A stretch of DNA of 64,000 nt, taken from positions 62,001 to 126,000 of the forward strand of contig NZ_AUGY01000011.1 in the NCBI RefSeq assembly GCF_000422905.1, read 5' to 3'. This DNA is from Paenibacillus alginolyticus DSM 5050 = NBRC 15375 (lineage in GTDB: Bacteria > Bacillota > Bacilli > Paenibacillales > NBRC-103111). Made by a program: the position numbers and the translations under genes. The notes under the pieces were generated by a model that saw nothing but the letters and a program-made list of their open reading frames with translations, had not been told where the DNA came from and searched no databases. Positions 9,264 through 16,793 of the stretch are shown piece after piece (position 1 is the stretch's first letter; each line of letters opens with the position of its first letter).

Positions 9264-9698
9264 TTACTTCTGATCCGCCCTGCTACTTCTTCCGAATATT
9301 CCGGCAAGACCTACAAGGCCTAGAAGATTCAGCACGCCCCAATCAATTCTGTTGTTCCCGGTTGCGGCGTTTACTGTATATATGCGGTAATCGCTGCCGA
9401 TTCTTGCGGAAGATGCGGAGAACCCGTTCCCAGTAAATCCAGAACCGGAAAAGCCCGAAGCTCCATAAGGTCCGCCTTTATTCGTATATTTATTGTCACT
9501 AGATGTGAAATCGGTTTCCTCCGTAAAATGATTACCCGCATACGTTTGAAGCACTCCGTGAGTTCCTCCGTCCATGCTTTCGAAGACATATTTTTCCAAA
9601 TTATCGACTTTCGCTCCGGTTTTCGTCTCCGTTAGAGCATAGTCACTTACGATCAAGCAACAAAAGAGAGACGAAATGAAAACGATATTTTTGATCAT
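9264..9698 (-). CDS. Small exported protein with WGxxGxxG-like C-terminal sorting region
   Basis: The start chosen is the ATG at 9698, because GGAGGG lies 6-7 bases before it; a longer frame reaches 9800 but lacks such a site. The 144-residue product starts MIKNIVFISSLFCCLIVS, a signal peptide. The middle is rich in Gly, Ser, Thr and Asn with repeats of the form GFSGSGFTGNGFS (about residues 80-95). The end reads RIDWGVLNLLGLVGLAGIFG followed by RSSRADQK: Trp-Gly, a hydrophobic helix and a basic tail. This is the tripartite layout of the WGxxGxxG-CTERM proteins of Firmicutes, with Asn replacing the middle Gly. A surface role is likely; function unknown. Confidence 0.6.
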   Translation of the reverse strand: MIKNIVFISSLFCCLIVSDYALTETKTGAKVDNLEKYVFESMDGGTHGVLQTYAGNHFTEETDFTSSDNKYTNKGGPYGASGFSGSGFTGNGFSASSARIGSDYRIYTVNAATGNNRIDWGVLNLLGLVGLAGIFGRSSRADQK

Positions 9699-10207
9699 GC
9701 CATTACCCTCCAAGTAAGTACAATTTCCGAAAAGCAGTGCATCCTTTATCATTCCCACAATAGAATAATGCGTACGTGGAACCTTTTGTAAAAGGATCAT
9801 TTCTCACCCAAAAGGACATATTACAAACATCAGGTAGGTATTGAATTTTAAGAGATACGAGAAACGCTAGCATAACAACACCCAGCGACTTCACCGTGAA
9901 GAATGAATATACATAGCGCTATACACAAATCACAATTTTTCATCGCATAGTGCGCCATTCTTTCTGTTACACCACATATTGTGAGAGCTATAAGAAGTTC
10001 GGTGACAAAAATATTTGATTAAGCTTCGAGAAACTTTAGTCGAAGAGAAGAGGCTGTTTTGAAGTGGCTTCTTTCTGGTTTTCGTTCAGGTAACGGGGAT
10101 TTGATCATTGAGCTAACGCAGAACGAGAGTCTTAAACACCAAAAATGAGGCGAAAATCACATAAGTTTTATCATTTATTGCGGATTGATCAGGGAGTGTT
10201 AAATCCC
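9699..10207. other. Non-coding stretch, nothing recognised
   Basis: No convincing gene. The bases near 9703-9894 are covered only by short frames without recognisable sequence. The stretch separates the minus-strand surface protein from the SAM riboswitch and is AT-rich. It may hold the promoter of the surface gene, but no consensus pair stands out. Confidence 0.4.
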
Positions 10208-10235
10208 TTGACATCAGAGAACTTTATAGTAATAT
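10208..10235 (+). promoter_or_regulatory. Sigma-A promoter for the SAM riboswitch transcript
   Basis: TTGACA at 10208-10213, 16-bp spacer, TAATAT at 10230-10235. The predicted transcription start, near 10242, lies about 20 bases before the P1 stem of the riboswitch, as expected. Confidence 0.7.
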
Positions 10236-10260
10236 AGAAATAATTGAATATGTTGAATTT

Positions 10261-10389
10261 TCTTATCAAGAGCAGGTGGAGGGACTAGCCCGATGAAACC
10301 CGGCAACCGACAAACCTTTGTTAAACAAAGGAATGCACGGTGCTAATTCTTGCGGAAACGCTGATCTTAAGCGAATCTGGGAGATAAGA
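10261..10389 (+). promoter_or_regulatory. SAM-I riboswitch (S-box) aptamer
   Basis: The conserved S-box core is present in order. The P1 5' arm CTTATC (10262-10267) is followed by AGAGCAGGTGGAGGGACTAG, CCCGATGAAACCCGGCAACC and a variable P3 hairpin (ACCTTTGTTAAACAAAGG). GGTGCTAATTC follows, and then the P1 3' arm GATAAG (10383-10388). S-boxes bind S-adenosylmethionine and stop transcription of methionine and cysteine genes when it is plentiful. A terminator follows at 10414-10450. The downstream reading frame begins like metA, the expected target class, but is broken (see next entries), so the switch seems to control a non-functional message. Confidence 0.93.
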
Positions 10390-10413
10390 GTGAGGATATG
10401 ACTTTGAATTTTT

Positions 10414-10450
10414 ATGACCTTTCTCTAATTCCAGGGAAGGTCATTTTTGT
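10414..10450 (+). terminator. Riboswitch-controlled rho-independent terminator
   Basis: ATGACCTT at 10414-10421 pairs with AAGGTCAT at 10437-10444, followed by TTTTGTTT. This is the expression platform of the S-box: SAM binding would favour this hairpin. Confidence 0.85.
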
Positions 10451-10492
10451 TTGCATTAACACAAACAAAACTAGTGTAATAGGAGGGACAAG

Positions 10493-11068
10493 ATGGCGAT
10501 CACGATACCTGACAATCTGCCAGCCAAAGAGACTTTAAACCAAGGGATCACTTTTACGATGAATGAGACAATCGAGTATCACCAGGATACTCGTACCCTT
10601 CGTATTTCTTCGTATAATTTGAAAAATTCGGTTATAGATCTTTCGTTTGAAAGTTTGCAGCATTGTAAGATTACCCATATAGAATGTTTTCGATTTGACA
10701 GTGAGCTTACAGAAAAGCTCATATTTGAACACAGCACAGATTATGTCTGTGGGCTAATTGCTCTCTCTACAAAGACGGGAGCATGTGGGTTAAGGGGATT
10801 TGCGATCCCTTGTAAAAGCATGAAGTGTGATACGGTTTTGTGGGCTGCTCCTTTTCAGCGAATAAAAGGTCTGACCTTGGTTGAGAGCTTGAACTACGTT
10901 CGACAAAAACAAGAGGCATGGGGACCCGTGAGATCCGAATTAATTGAATCTGCATTAATGGATCTAAATGGAAAACTTGGACCGGCATCAAAAAACAACA
11001 AGAATCAAAGATACATCTGGGATCGAGCATACTTATTTGACCATACGCAAGCGTACGTCTTTTTCTAA
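10493..11068 (+). pseudogene. Chimeric remnant: metA 5' end joined to an enolase-superfamily-like segment
   Basis: The first about 42 residues (MAITIPDNLPAKETLNQG, then YHQDTRTLRISSYNL) match the start of homoserine O-acyltransferase MetA (IPDNLPAKE, HQDIRPL-I-ILNLMP), with the same initiation context and an AGGAGGG ribosome site. After that MetA similarity stops. From KITHIECFRF the sequence resembles the N-terminal capping domain of an enolase-superfamily enzyme (an N-terminal strand pattern, then ELIESALMDLNGKLG), cut off again near residue 165. That second match is weaker. Neither part contains an active site, so the 191-residue product is unlikely to be an enzyme. It lies directly behind the SAM riboswitch. 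Alternative: an expressed novel small protein. Confidence 0.55.
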
Positions 11069-11126
11069 AAAATTCGACAAACCAGGTGAAGACTTGGAAG
11101 ACTTGATTAGCATTGGAACCATCGGA
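11067..11126 (+). pseudogene. Fragment of a sporulation sigma factor gene (SigK/SigE-like)
   Basis: In one frame, 20 codons read as KKF, then DKPGEDLEDLISIGTIG. This is the region 2.1-2.2 signature of the sporulation sigma factors; the GED-EDLISIGTIG form is closest to SigK. No matching sequence is found before or after in the neighbouring frames, apart from degenerate bases just upstream. It overlaps the tail of the previous chimera in a different frame and is followed by a short repeat element. It is a fossil, not a gene. Confidence 0.6.
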
Positions 11127-11160
11127 CATCACAATAAACTGCTGTCCTACATAGAAATGA

Positions 11161-11288
11161 GTGACATTAAAATGGTACCATTCTATCTTACTCAAGATAT
11201 ATATGGGAGTACTTTAATGTCACTGCGATTAAATTTTAGGAATGGAACCATTTTAATGTCAATAAGGAGACTATTTTAATGTCGCTGC
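11161..11288. mobile_element. IS-end or MITE-like remnant with inverted and direct repeats
   Basis: The left copy contains GTGACATTAAAATGG, followed by TACCATTCT (about 11161-11184). The right copy, about 11235-11258, is nearly its exact reverse complement (GGAATGG, AACCATTTTAATGTC). Two more half copies, CTTTAATGTCACTG near 11213 and ATTTTAATGTCGCTG near 11272, point the same way as the right copy. Repeated short transposase-binding sites at both ends are typical of IS21-like and related elements. No transposase frame remains between the copies. It lies exactly at the junction between the sigK fragment and the broken ECF sigma gene. Confidence 0.5.
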
Positions 11289-11305
11289 TCTTTGAAGCTG
11301 ACCCA

Positions 11306-12185
11306 TCAATCCTTCATTTCTGCTAAATCGAGCTGGCGAACGCGCGCTTGATCGGCAATCATGTCGATCTCGGTGATCTTGCCATCCACAATTTTGAGTT
11401 CGAGTACGAAAAGCATTTGACCGCGAGGAGCAACAACCACGCCAACAGATCCGTTCACGAGCACCGGCCGTGCACCCTGGGCGCGACCAGCGAAGCCCTT
11501 GGCCACAGCTTCCGCACCGTGAACAAGTGGCCATGCTGCGACCAGAGGAAATGCAGGGTCTTGTCGGAGCACAACATCGGGGTCTAATACCGCAAGAAGC
11601 TTCTCAAAATCTCCAGAACGCGACGCAGCTAGGAAAGCATCTACAAGCTCCCGTTTTCGCTTGAACTCCTCCGAATCCGCAGTCGCTTTCGCTCCCTGAA
11701 CCCGACGGCGTGCACGGCTCGCAAGTTGTCTGGCTGCAACCTCGTTACGGCCTATAATCGGGGCGATCTCCGAGAAAGAAAAGCGCGAAAATATCGTGCA
11801 ATACGAATGAGATGCGTTCGGCGGGATTCAAATTTCCAAGGACCATCAGCATCGCAAGACCAACAGAGTCGGCCAACAATGTTTCGTGCTCAGGATTGCT
11901 TTCGTCCTGACGGCTATTAACCGGTTCAGGTACATTCACGAGCGTAAGCTCCTCACGCCGCGATTTACGAGTTCGCAGCATATCCAGACACACCCTAGAG
12001 ACTATCGTTGTCAGCCATCCCCCCATATTCTCGACCTCTCTAGTATCTGTGCGGCTAAGACGAATCCATGACTCCTGTACTTCATCATCCGCTTCGTTTA
12101 ATGATCCGAGCATCCGGTAAGCCACCGTTTGCAGATGATTTCTATGCGCCTCGAATTGTCCCACAAGCCAATCATGATCGTTCAT
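11306..12185 (-). pseudogene. ECF sigma factor, ECF41/SigJ type, broken by one frameshift
   Basis: The N-terminal frame (from 12185) gives sigma region 2 (YRMLGSLNEADDEVQESWIR, GGWLTTIVSRVCLDMLR) and the start of region 4 (NLNPAERISFVLHDIFAL). There the frame leaves the family sequence. A single-base change of frame in the T/C-rich run near 11770-11785 restores FSEIAPIIGRNEVAARQLAS, the region 4 helix-turn-helix. The sequence then continues to 11306 through the SnoaL-like C-terminal domain (LAVLDPDVVLRQDP, ending QARVRQLDLAEMKD). ECF41 factors are regulated by that C-terminal domain. As written the protein lacks the complete DNA-binding region. The indel may be decay or a sequencing error. 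Confidence 0.75.
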
Positions 12186-12310
12186 ACATCACATTCCTTC
12201 CTTCGGTTCCTTTTTACTTATATGTCGTACGAAACTGGGCAAACGTGACAACTGAGATGTACGAAATCTGCATTTTCTTATCCTAAAAAAAATTCACCGT
12301 ATCCGTCACG

Positions 12311-12350
12311 TTTCCTTGCTGACTTACGACATAGTAAGTGACAAGGGAAA
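12311..12350. repeat. Imperfect long inverted repeat between divergent genes
   Basis: TTTCCTTGCTGACTTAC and, after a 6-base loop, GTAAGTGACAAGGGAAA nearly mirror each other. It lies between the divergent ECF sigma and VOC genes. It is not followed by a T run in either direction, so it is more likely a regulatory or operator structure than a terminator. Confidence 0.4.
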
Positions 12351-12415
12351 ACCGATCATACGAAGAATACCGAGGGTTTCCCGGAAAGAACATTTAAACT
12401 AAGGAGATGATTGTT

Positions 12416-12841
12416 GTGAGTACTTGTTTGATCCCTTTTCTTGAAATGAACGGAAGTGCCCAGGAAGCAATAGATTTTTATGTGAAGGCATTGGATGCCA
12501 AGGTCGCCTATATGCTGCGATTCGGTGACATGCCGGAAGATCCCAAAGCTCCACTGCCTCCGGAAAAGAAGGACCAGGTTAATTACGCTATCTTGAAAAT
12601 CGGCGATTCGGAACTACAGATTACAGATCATATCACTGGAAGCACCTACGAGAAGGGAACACAAATCACCATCGTTGTTCAAACCAACGATAAAGATAAA
12701 GCTACCAAATATTTTGAAGCATTGAAGGAAGATGGTCAAGTGAACGATCCGCTTCAAGCTAGTTTCTTCAGCCCCGCTTACGGCAATGTTACGGATAAAT
12801 TCGGCATCACGTTCCGAATCCTTACAAAAGGTCGCCAGTAA
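12416..12841 (+). CDS. VOC family protein (PhnB/glyoxalase-like)
   Basis: 141 residues from the GTG at 12416. AAGGAG ends at 12406, directly against an upstream in-frame ATG at 12407, so the GTG nine bases later is the better start. The opening STCLIPFLEMNGSAQEAIDFY and YMLRFGDMPEDP match the 3-demethylubiquinone methyltransferase-like (PhnB) group of the vicinal oxygen chelate fold. QVNYAILKIGDSELQITD and FGITFRIL fit the paired beta-alpha-beta modules. The metal ligands typical of true glyoxalases are not all evident, so the reaction is unknown. VOC and DoxX genes often sit beside ECF41-type sigma genes, as here, and may belong to the same response. Confidence 0.8.
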   Translation: MSTCLIPFLEMNGSAQEAIDFYVKALDAKVAYMLRFGDMPEDPKAPLPPEKKDQVNYAILKIGDSELQITDHITGSTYEKGTQITIVVQTNDKDKATKYFEALKEDGQVNDPLQASFFSPAYGNVTDKFGITFRILTKGRQ

Positions 12842-12935
12842 TCAATTAGTTGGGAATGAGTGGGCAGCTCTATAAGATGTTGGCAGAATAGTAATACGAA
12901 ATTTATGGTACTTAAAATAAAGGGAGGAAATCCTA

Positions 12936-13304
12936 ATGACTGTATTTTCCGTCGTTCTTCAAAGTTTGCTAGCCTTATACTATGCCTTTTCAGGAGGCGC
13001 CAAGATCGCAGGGGCCAAATACTGGGCTGATATTTTCAAGAATCTTGGACTACCGCAGTGGTTTCGTGTCGTCACAGGTATCGTCCAGTTAGTCGGAGCA
13101 GCATTACTCATCATCGGCTACTGGTATGTAGGGGCGGTCGCATGGGCTGGCATTTGGCTTGGAGTCACTATGTTATTGACGTGTCTCGCGCATTTCAGGG
13201 TCAAGGATCCAATCAGTAAGACAGCAGCGGCCATCGTTTTTACTGCGTTAATCATCATTCTAACCATTATTAATGCAGATGGTCTGATGCTTCCTCTATC
13301 TTAA
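12936..13304 (+). CDS. DoxX family membrane protein
   Basis: 122 residues with four hydrophobic segments. The start LLALYYAFSGGAKIAGAKYW resembles the first DoxX helix and its conserved loop, and LPQWFRVVTGIVQLVGA and TCLAHFRVKDP follow the family pattern. A strong AGGGAGGAAA precedes the ATG. DoxX-like proteins of this size are integral membrane proteins of uncertain role, linked in some bacteria to redox or detoxification. It lies 94 bases downstream of the VOC gene on the same strand, so co-transcription is possible. Confidence 0.8.
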   Translation: MTVFSVVLQSLLALYYAFSGGAKIAGAKYWADIFKNLGLPQWFRVVTGIVQLVGAALLIIGYWYVGAVAWAGIWLGVTMLLTCLAHFRVKDPISKTAAAIVFTALIIILTIINADGLMLPLS

Positions 13305-13454
13305 GAAAGCATTATCTTTATTGTTTCCGACGACTGGTTTTGTCGGCTGATGGGCCAAAGAACGCCGCTGGCCAAATAATTTGTTGAAGTAACGAGGAAC
13401 GATAGTTGAACATTCAACAAGAACAGTGTACTTTACTTTAAGGTAGGTAAGAGA

Positions 13455-13496
13455 TCAAACAAGCCCAGTGCCGTTTTTGGCACTGGGCTTGTTTGA
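13455..13496. terminator. Very strong bidirectional terminator hairpin
   Basis: An 18-bp perfect stem: TCAAACAAGCCCAGTGCC at 13455-13472 pairs with its exact complement at 13479-13496 across a GTTTTT loop. Each GC-rich core is followed by TTGTTTGAT in both directions. It separates the DoxX gene from the convergent subtilase gene. Confidence 0.85.
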
Positions 13497-13503
13497 TTAA
13501 GAA

Positions 13504-14906
13504 CTATTTGACTAAAGCATTGTACACATTCGCTTCACCTGCGCCGTATAAAGCATCATTGCCGGTTGGGCCGTAATCGATCGCCGTTTTTTCGATTAAC
13601 GCGGCAACTTGAGCAGGGTTCAACTCCGGATGAGCCGCTTTAATGACGCCTGCAATACCAGCCACTTTCGGAGCTGCCATGGATGTACCGTGGAGCAGCG
13701 CGTAGCTATGCAGGTTAGAAGTGAAGTACGAAGGCAAATAGGTAGGCCATGTGCTAAGCGCGCGATAGTGGAAATCCCGTTGGTTCAAATCCAGAGTTGC
13801 AGCATAGACGGGCCCATTGTCGCCGCCTGGTGCGGCTACATCAATTTGATTTTTTCCATAATTGGAGTAAAATGCGATACTGTTCGTCGACCACTTGTTC
13901 GAGGAAGAAACATTGATGACACCATTGATTTGGCCAGGTGTTTCTGTTGTTTTCCCTTTAAATACAAAGCTAGGGGAACCGTATGTAGCGTTTAGATAAT
14001 CAGTCATCGCTTTGTTATCGCGTAGGTTGAGACCTTCATTTCCAGCTGCTGTTACCACCGTTACATTATGGTTCACAGCATATTGAATAGCACGTTTCCA
14101 AAGCAAAATGTCAGCAACATCCGAATATTTGGTTCCATCAATATAATACTTTTGGGAGTCAAAGCCGCCGATCGACATGTTAATGACGTCAACCTTATCA
14201 TTCGCTGCCTGAACGATAGCAGCTACAATCCAGGCCGTAGGCGCACCTTGTCCGCCGGGAAATACACGGTAGGAGCGGATGCCAAGATTCGGGCCGACAC
14301 CTCTGACTTTGCCGTTCCCAGCAATGGAACCTGCCACATGCGTTCCGTGTCCTGCGCGGTCCAGTAGATCGTTAGGATCACCAGTTTCACTGGTATCTGT
14401 TCCTGCGGGTACAAAGTTCATGCCACCGAGGAAGTTAGCTTTTAAGTCGGGATGATTGGCATCAATACCGCTGTCGATAACGCCTACAATGGCCTTATGC
14501 GTGCTGCCTGAGCCGCCGGTTTCAATGGCAAACGAAGCTCCGTTATTCGTCACTTTCTTAATGTCCCACTGATAATCCCAGTAGCTGTTCGTTGTTTCCG
14601 GCTGGGGAATATCTGTAACGGGCTGACCGTCAGCTGTGGAGGGATCTACTGTACCATCGCTTAGCTTATGTACCATCTGAACGTTAGCAGCAGCAATATC
14701 CTTGACTGACTGCAGCTTGGTCATAAATTCAGTGCTGGACGAACGCACCTCCAATCCTCCAATCTCAGGAATAGCCCGAATAACTTGCCCGCTGTTGTTC
14801 CACCTGTGCTGCTCTTCGATGCTGCCATTGCAGATATGCCGCCACCCATTACAGTTGAGACAGCCAAAATGCTGGATACGGCCAGGGTTGTCCACTTACG
14901 CTTCAT
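13504..14906 (-). pseudogene. S8 family serine peptidase (subtilase), secreted, broken by a frameshift near the N-terminus
   Basis: From the ATG at 14906 the frame begins MKRKWTTLAVSSILAVSTVM and GGGISAMAA, a clear Sec signal peptide. Near 14790 the subtilase frame shifts: one missing base in GGCAAGTTATTCGG restores VIRAIPEIGGLEVRS, the end of an I9-type prodomain. The rest is intact, with VGVIDSGIDANHPDL (Asp), GHGTHVAGSIAGNG (His), AAGNEG (oxyanion Asn) and HGTSMAAPKVAG (Ser). Only about 14 residues separate the signal peptide and VIRAIPE, so part of the prodomain also seems missing. As written, no start makes a secreted full enzyme; a sequencing error would rescue the frame but not the short prodomain. 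Confidence 0.75.
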
Positions 14907-14959
14907 AGTAGTCCTCCTTCAATTTGTGTCAATTAAATCTAAATTAGCAAAAGTCCATC

Positions 14960-16075
14960 TCACCTTTGTTTGAAACTTAAGCGAAATGACGTTTCATTCG
15001 GACTGGAATCAAACGTGACGTCTCCCTTATTTTTGGTCATAATTTGCTTACATATGGCGAGCCCAAGACCAGTACCATCCTTTTTGTTGGTCACAAATGG
15101 AATGAACAGTGAGTCCTTTATCTCTGGAGGGATTTCAGGGCCATTATTGGAAATGATAATTAAGAATTCATCATCTTCCAGCATGGAAGCGATCTTTAAT
15201 CCTTTCTCGCCTTCCTTTTCTGACAACGCGTCCAAGCTATTGTTCAGAATATTTGAAAGAACCTGTTGAATGGCTATTTTTTGAACCTTGAGCTTAATAT
15301 CATCCCCTTGCTGAAAAATTAACTCAATATTATCGTTTACTAATCTAGGCGCAAGCATTGCTAGGACATTGTCGATAATCGATGTAGAAGACACTTCTTC
15401 AAAACTTTCCTCAATGGCATCCTTTTTTGAAAAACTGAGGAATCCTGCGATCTGCATCTGAATGCTTAGAAGTTCACTTTCAATCGTATCCAGATACGAG
15501 CTAATTTTTTGGTAATTTTGAATCGATAGTTGCTTGCGCAAGATTTTTAAAAAACCAAGTATGGCTGTCAATGGATTTCTGATTTCATGCGCCATGCTTG
15601 CCGCCATCTTTCCGATAATCGTCAGGCGGGCTTCATGCAGCTCCGTGATCGTCTGTTCTTGACCCGACAGCAGTTCTTTCGTAATGGTGTTGTATTGATG
15701 GAGAAAATATCTTTCATATAAGCTGACCCGAGCAATAATTTTCCTAGTCAGACTCATGGAAATCGTCTTCCCTCTAGGGTTTTCTTGAATTAACCATAAA
15801 ATGGCGTCAATCCACAGTTGACTGCTATGTACAACATGGCTAATAGAAACATTTCTCTTCAAAAACACTTTTTGGGACTCAGGGATTGCTAGGAAACGAG
15901 AATGCTCTGCCGCGGGAATGTGAAGGTCTGACATATATGTATAGAAGCCTTCCGCATCTTTTTTTAGAACTTTTCTGTCATATTCAGGATAACAATGAAT
16001 GAACTCGCGAATCCACTTCGTAATAATCTGATTTTTATATTTTTTTATGATCATCAGGTGCTTCTCATCGGTCAT
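14960..16075 (-). CDS. Cytoplasmic sensor histidine kinase, sporulation-kinase-like
   Basis: About 371 residues from the ATG at 16075, which has AGGGAG at good spacing. Residues about 1-140 form a soluble, mostly helical input domain with no membrane segment. The dimerisation domain has MAHEIRNPLTAILGFLKIL with the phospho-accepting His near residue 180. The ATPase domain has the N box ILNNSLDAL, then ISNNGPEIP, and the G box DGTGLGLAICKQI. The MAHEIRNPLTAI form is common in KinA-E kinases that feed the sporulation phosphorelay, and no response regulator gene is adjacent, which fits an orphan phosphorelay kinase. The signal is unknown. Confidence 0.82.
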   Translation of the reverse strand: MTDEKHLMIIKKYKNQIITKWIREFIHCYPEYDRKVLKKDAEGFYTYMSDLHIPAAEHSRFLAIPESQKVFLKRNVSISHVVHSSQLWIDAILWLIQENPRGKTISMSLTRKIIARVSLYERYFLHQYNTITKELLSGQEQTITELHEARLTIIGKMAASMAHEIRNPLTAILGFLKILRKQLSIQNYQKISSYLDTIESELLSIQMQIAGFLSFSKKDAIEESFEEVSSTSIIDNVLAMLAPRLVNDNIELIFQQGDDIKLKVQKIAIQQVLSNILNNSLDALSEKEGEKGLKIASMLEDDEFLIIISNNGPEIPPEIKDSLFIPFVTNKKDGTGLGLAICKQIMTKNKGDVTFDSSPNETSFRLSFKQR

Positions 16076-16208
16076 CACATTTGCTCCCTATAGAGGATAT
16101 TCTTTATTAGGGTTCGACGAAATAAGAACAGTTCCTGTTCCTTCGTGTATATTTAGTAGGAAGCCACACGAGCAGAAGCGAATACCTAAACTATTTTTCA
16201 TATACATG

Positions 16209-16255
16209 TTGACAATAACTGGTTCAAGGCATATATTTATCTTAAATTAAAGATA
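16209..16255 (+). promoter_or_regulatory. Promoter with overlapping MhqR-like operator before the MarR gene
   Basis: TTGACA at 16209-16214, 17-bp spacer, TATATT at 16232-16237. Directly after, the near-palindrome TATCTTAAATTAAAGATA occupies 16238-16255 and covers the start site. Its layout matches the Bacillus MhqR operator (TATCTCGAATTCGAGATA) in arms and spacing. The following gene encodes a MarR protein, so autorepression is the simplest reading. Confidence 0.6.
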
Positions 16256-16288
16256 TTTGAATCCGAGATATATACAGGGGTGATAGGA

Positions 16289-16738
16289 ATGCCCATTCAA
16301 CTAGATGATGCTCATGAGACTTCCCTTAAGTTGTTTGTTGTTCTTTCCAAGGCTTACAAAGCGATCACGGAGCAAGCTGTAAAGGATGCGAAACGATACG
16401 GGTTGTCACCTTCAGAATTTATGATTCTTGAAGTGCTGTATGCGAAGGGGAAGATTCCTTTGCAGCAAATTGGAGAGAAAATATTAATTACAAGCGGCAG
16501 CATCACTTACAATATCGACAAATTGGAGAAAAAGGATCTTTTGAGACGGGTACCTTCCAATGAAGATCGCAGGGTGATCTATGCTGAAATTACGGACGCT
16601 GGGAATGAATTGTTTAATCGGATCTTTCCCGAGCATGCCGCAAAAATCCATTCTTTAATGAAGGCTGTTACGCAAGAGGAGCAGCTAGTGGCAATTGAAC
16701 TGATCAAGAAATTGGGGAAAGGAGTGCTGGAAGGGTAG
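16289..16738 (+). CDS. MarR family transcriptional regulator, MhqR-like
   Basis: 149 residues from the ATG at 16289 (AGGGG eight bases upstream; a GTG at 16280 is in frame but worse placed). The winged-helix domain is clear: GLSPSEFMILEVLYAKG, then QQIGEKILITSGSITYNIDKL (recognition helix) and the wing RVPSNEDRRVIYAEITDAG. The ITSGSITYNIDKLE form is shared by MhqR-type sensors of quinones and electrophiles. The operator-like palindrome before it supports this. The next gene, a pirin-family quercetinase-like protein, is probably its partner in a small stress operon. No cysteine is visible in the sequence, so thiol sensing as in YodB is unlikely. Confidence 0.8.
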   Translation: MPIQLDDAHETSLKLFVVLSKAYKAITEQAVKDAKRYGLSPSEFMILEVLYAKGKIPLQQIGEKILITSGSITYNIDKLEKKDLLRRVPSNEDRRVIYAEITDAGNELFNRIFPEHAAKIHSLMKAVTQEEQLVAIELIKKLGKGVLEG

Positions 16739-16793
16739 GCATGGGTAGGTTGGTTGGCTGAGATGAAAATTAACATTTAGGAGGTTGTTCCAT

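Noticed and set aside
11271..11534. Minus-strand frame rich in Cys and Arg
   Set aside because: It is a shadow of the SnoaL-like end of the ECF sigma gene in another frame.
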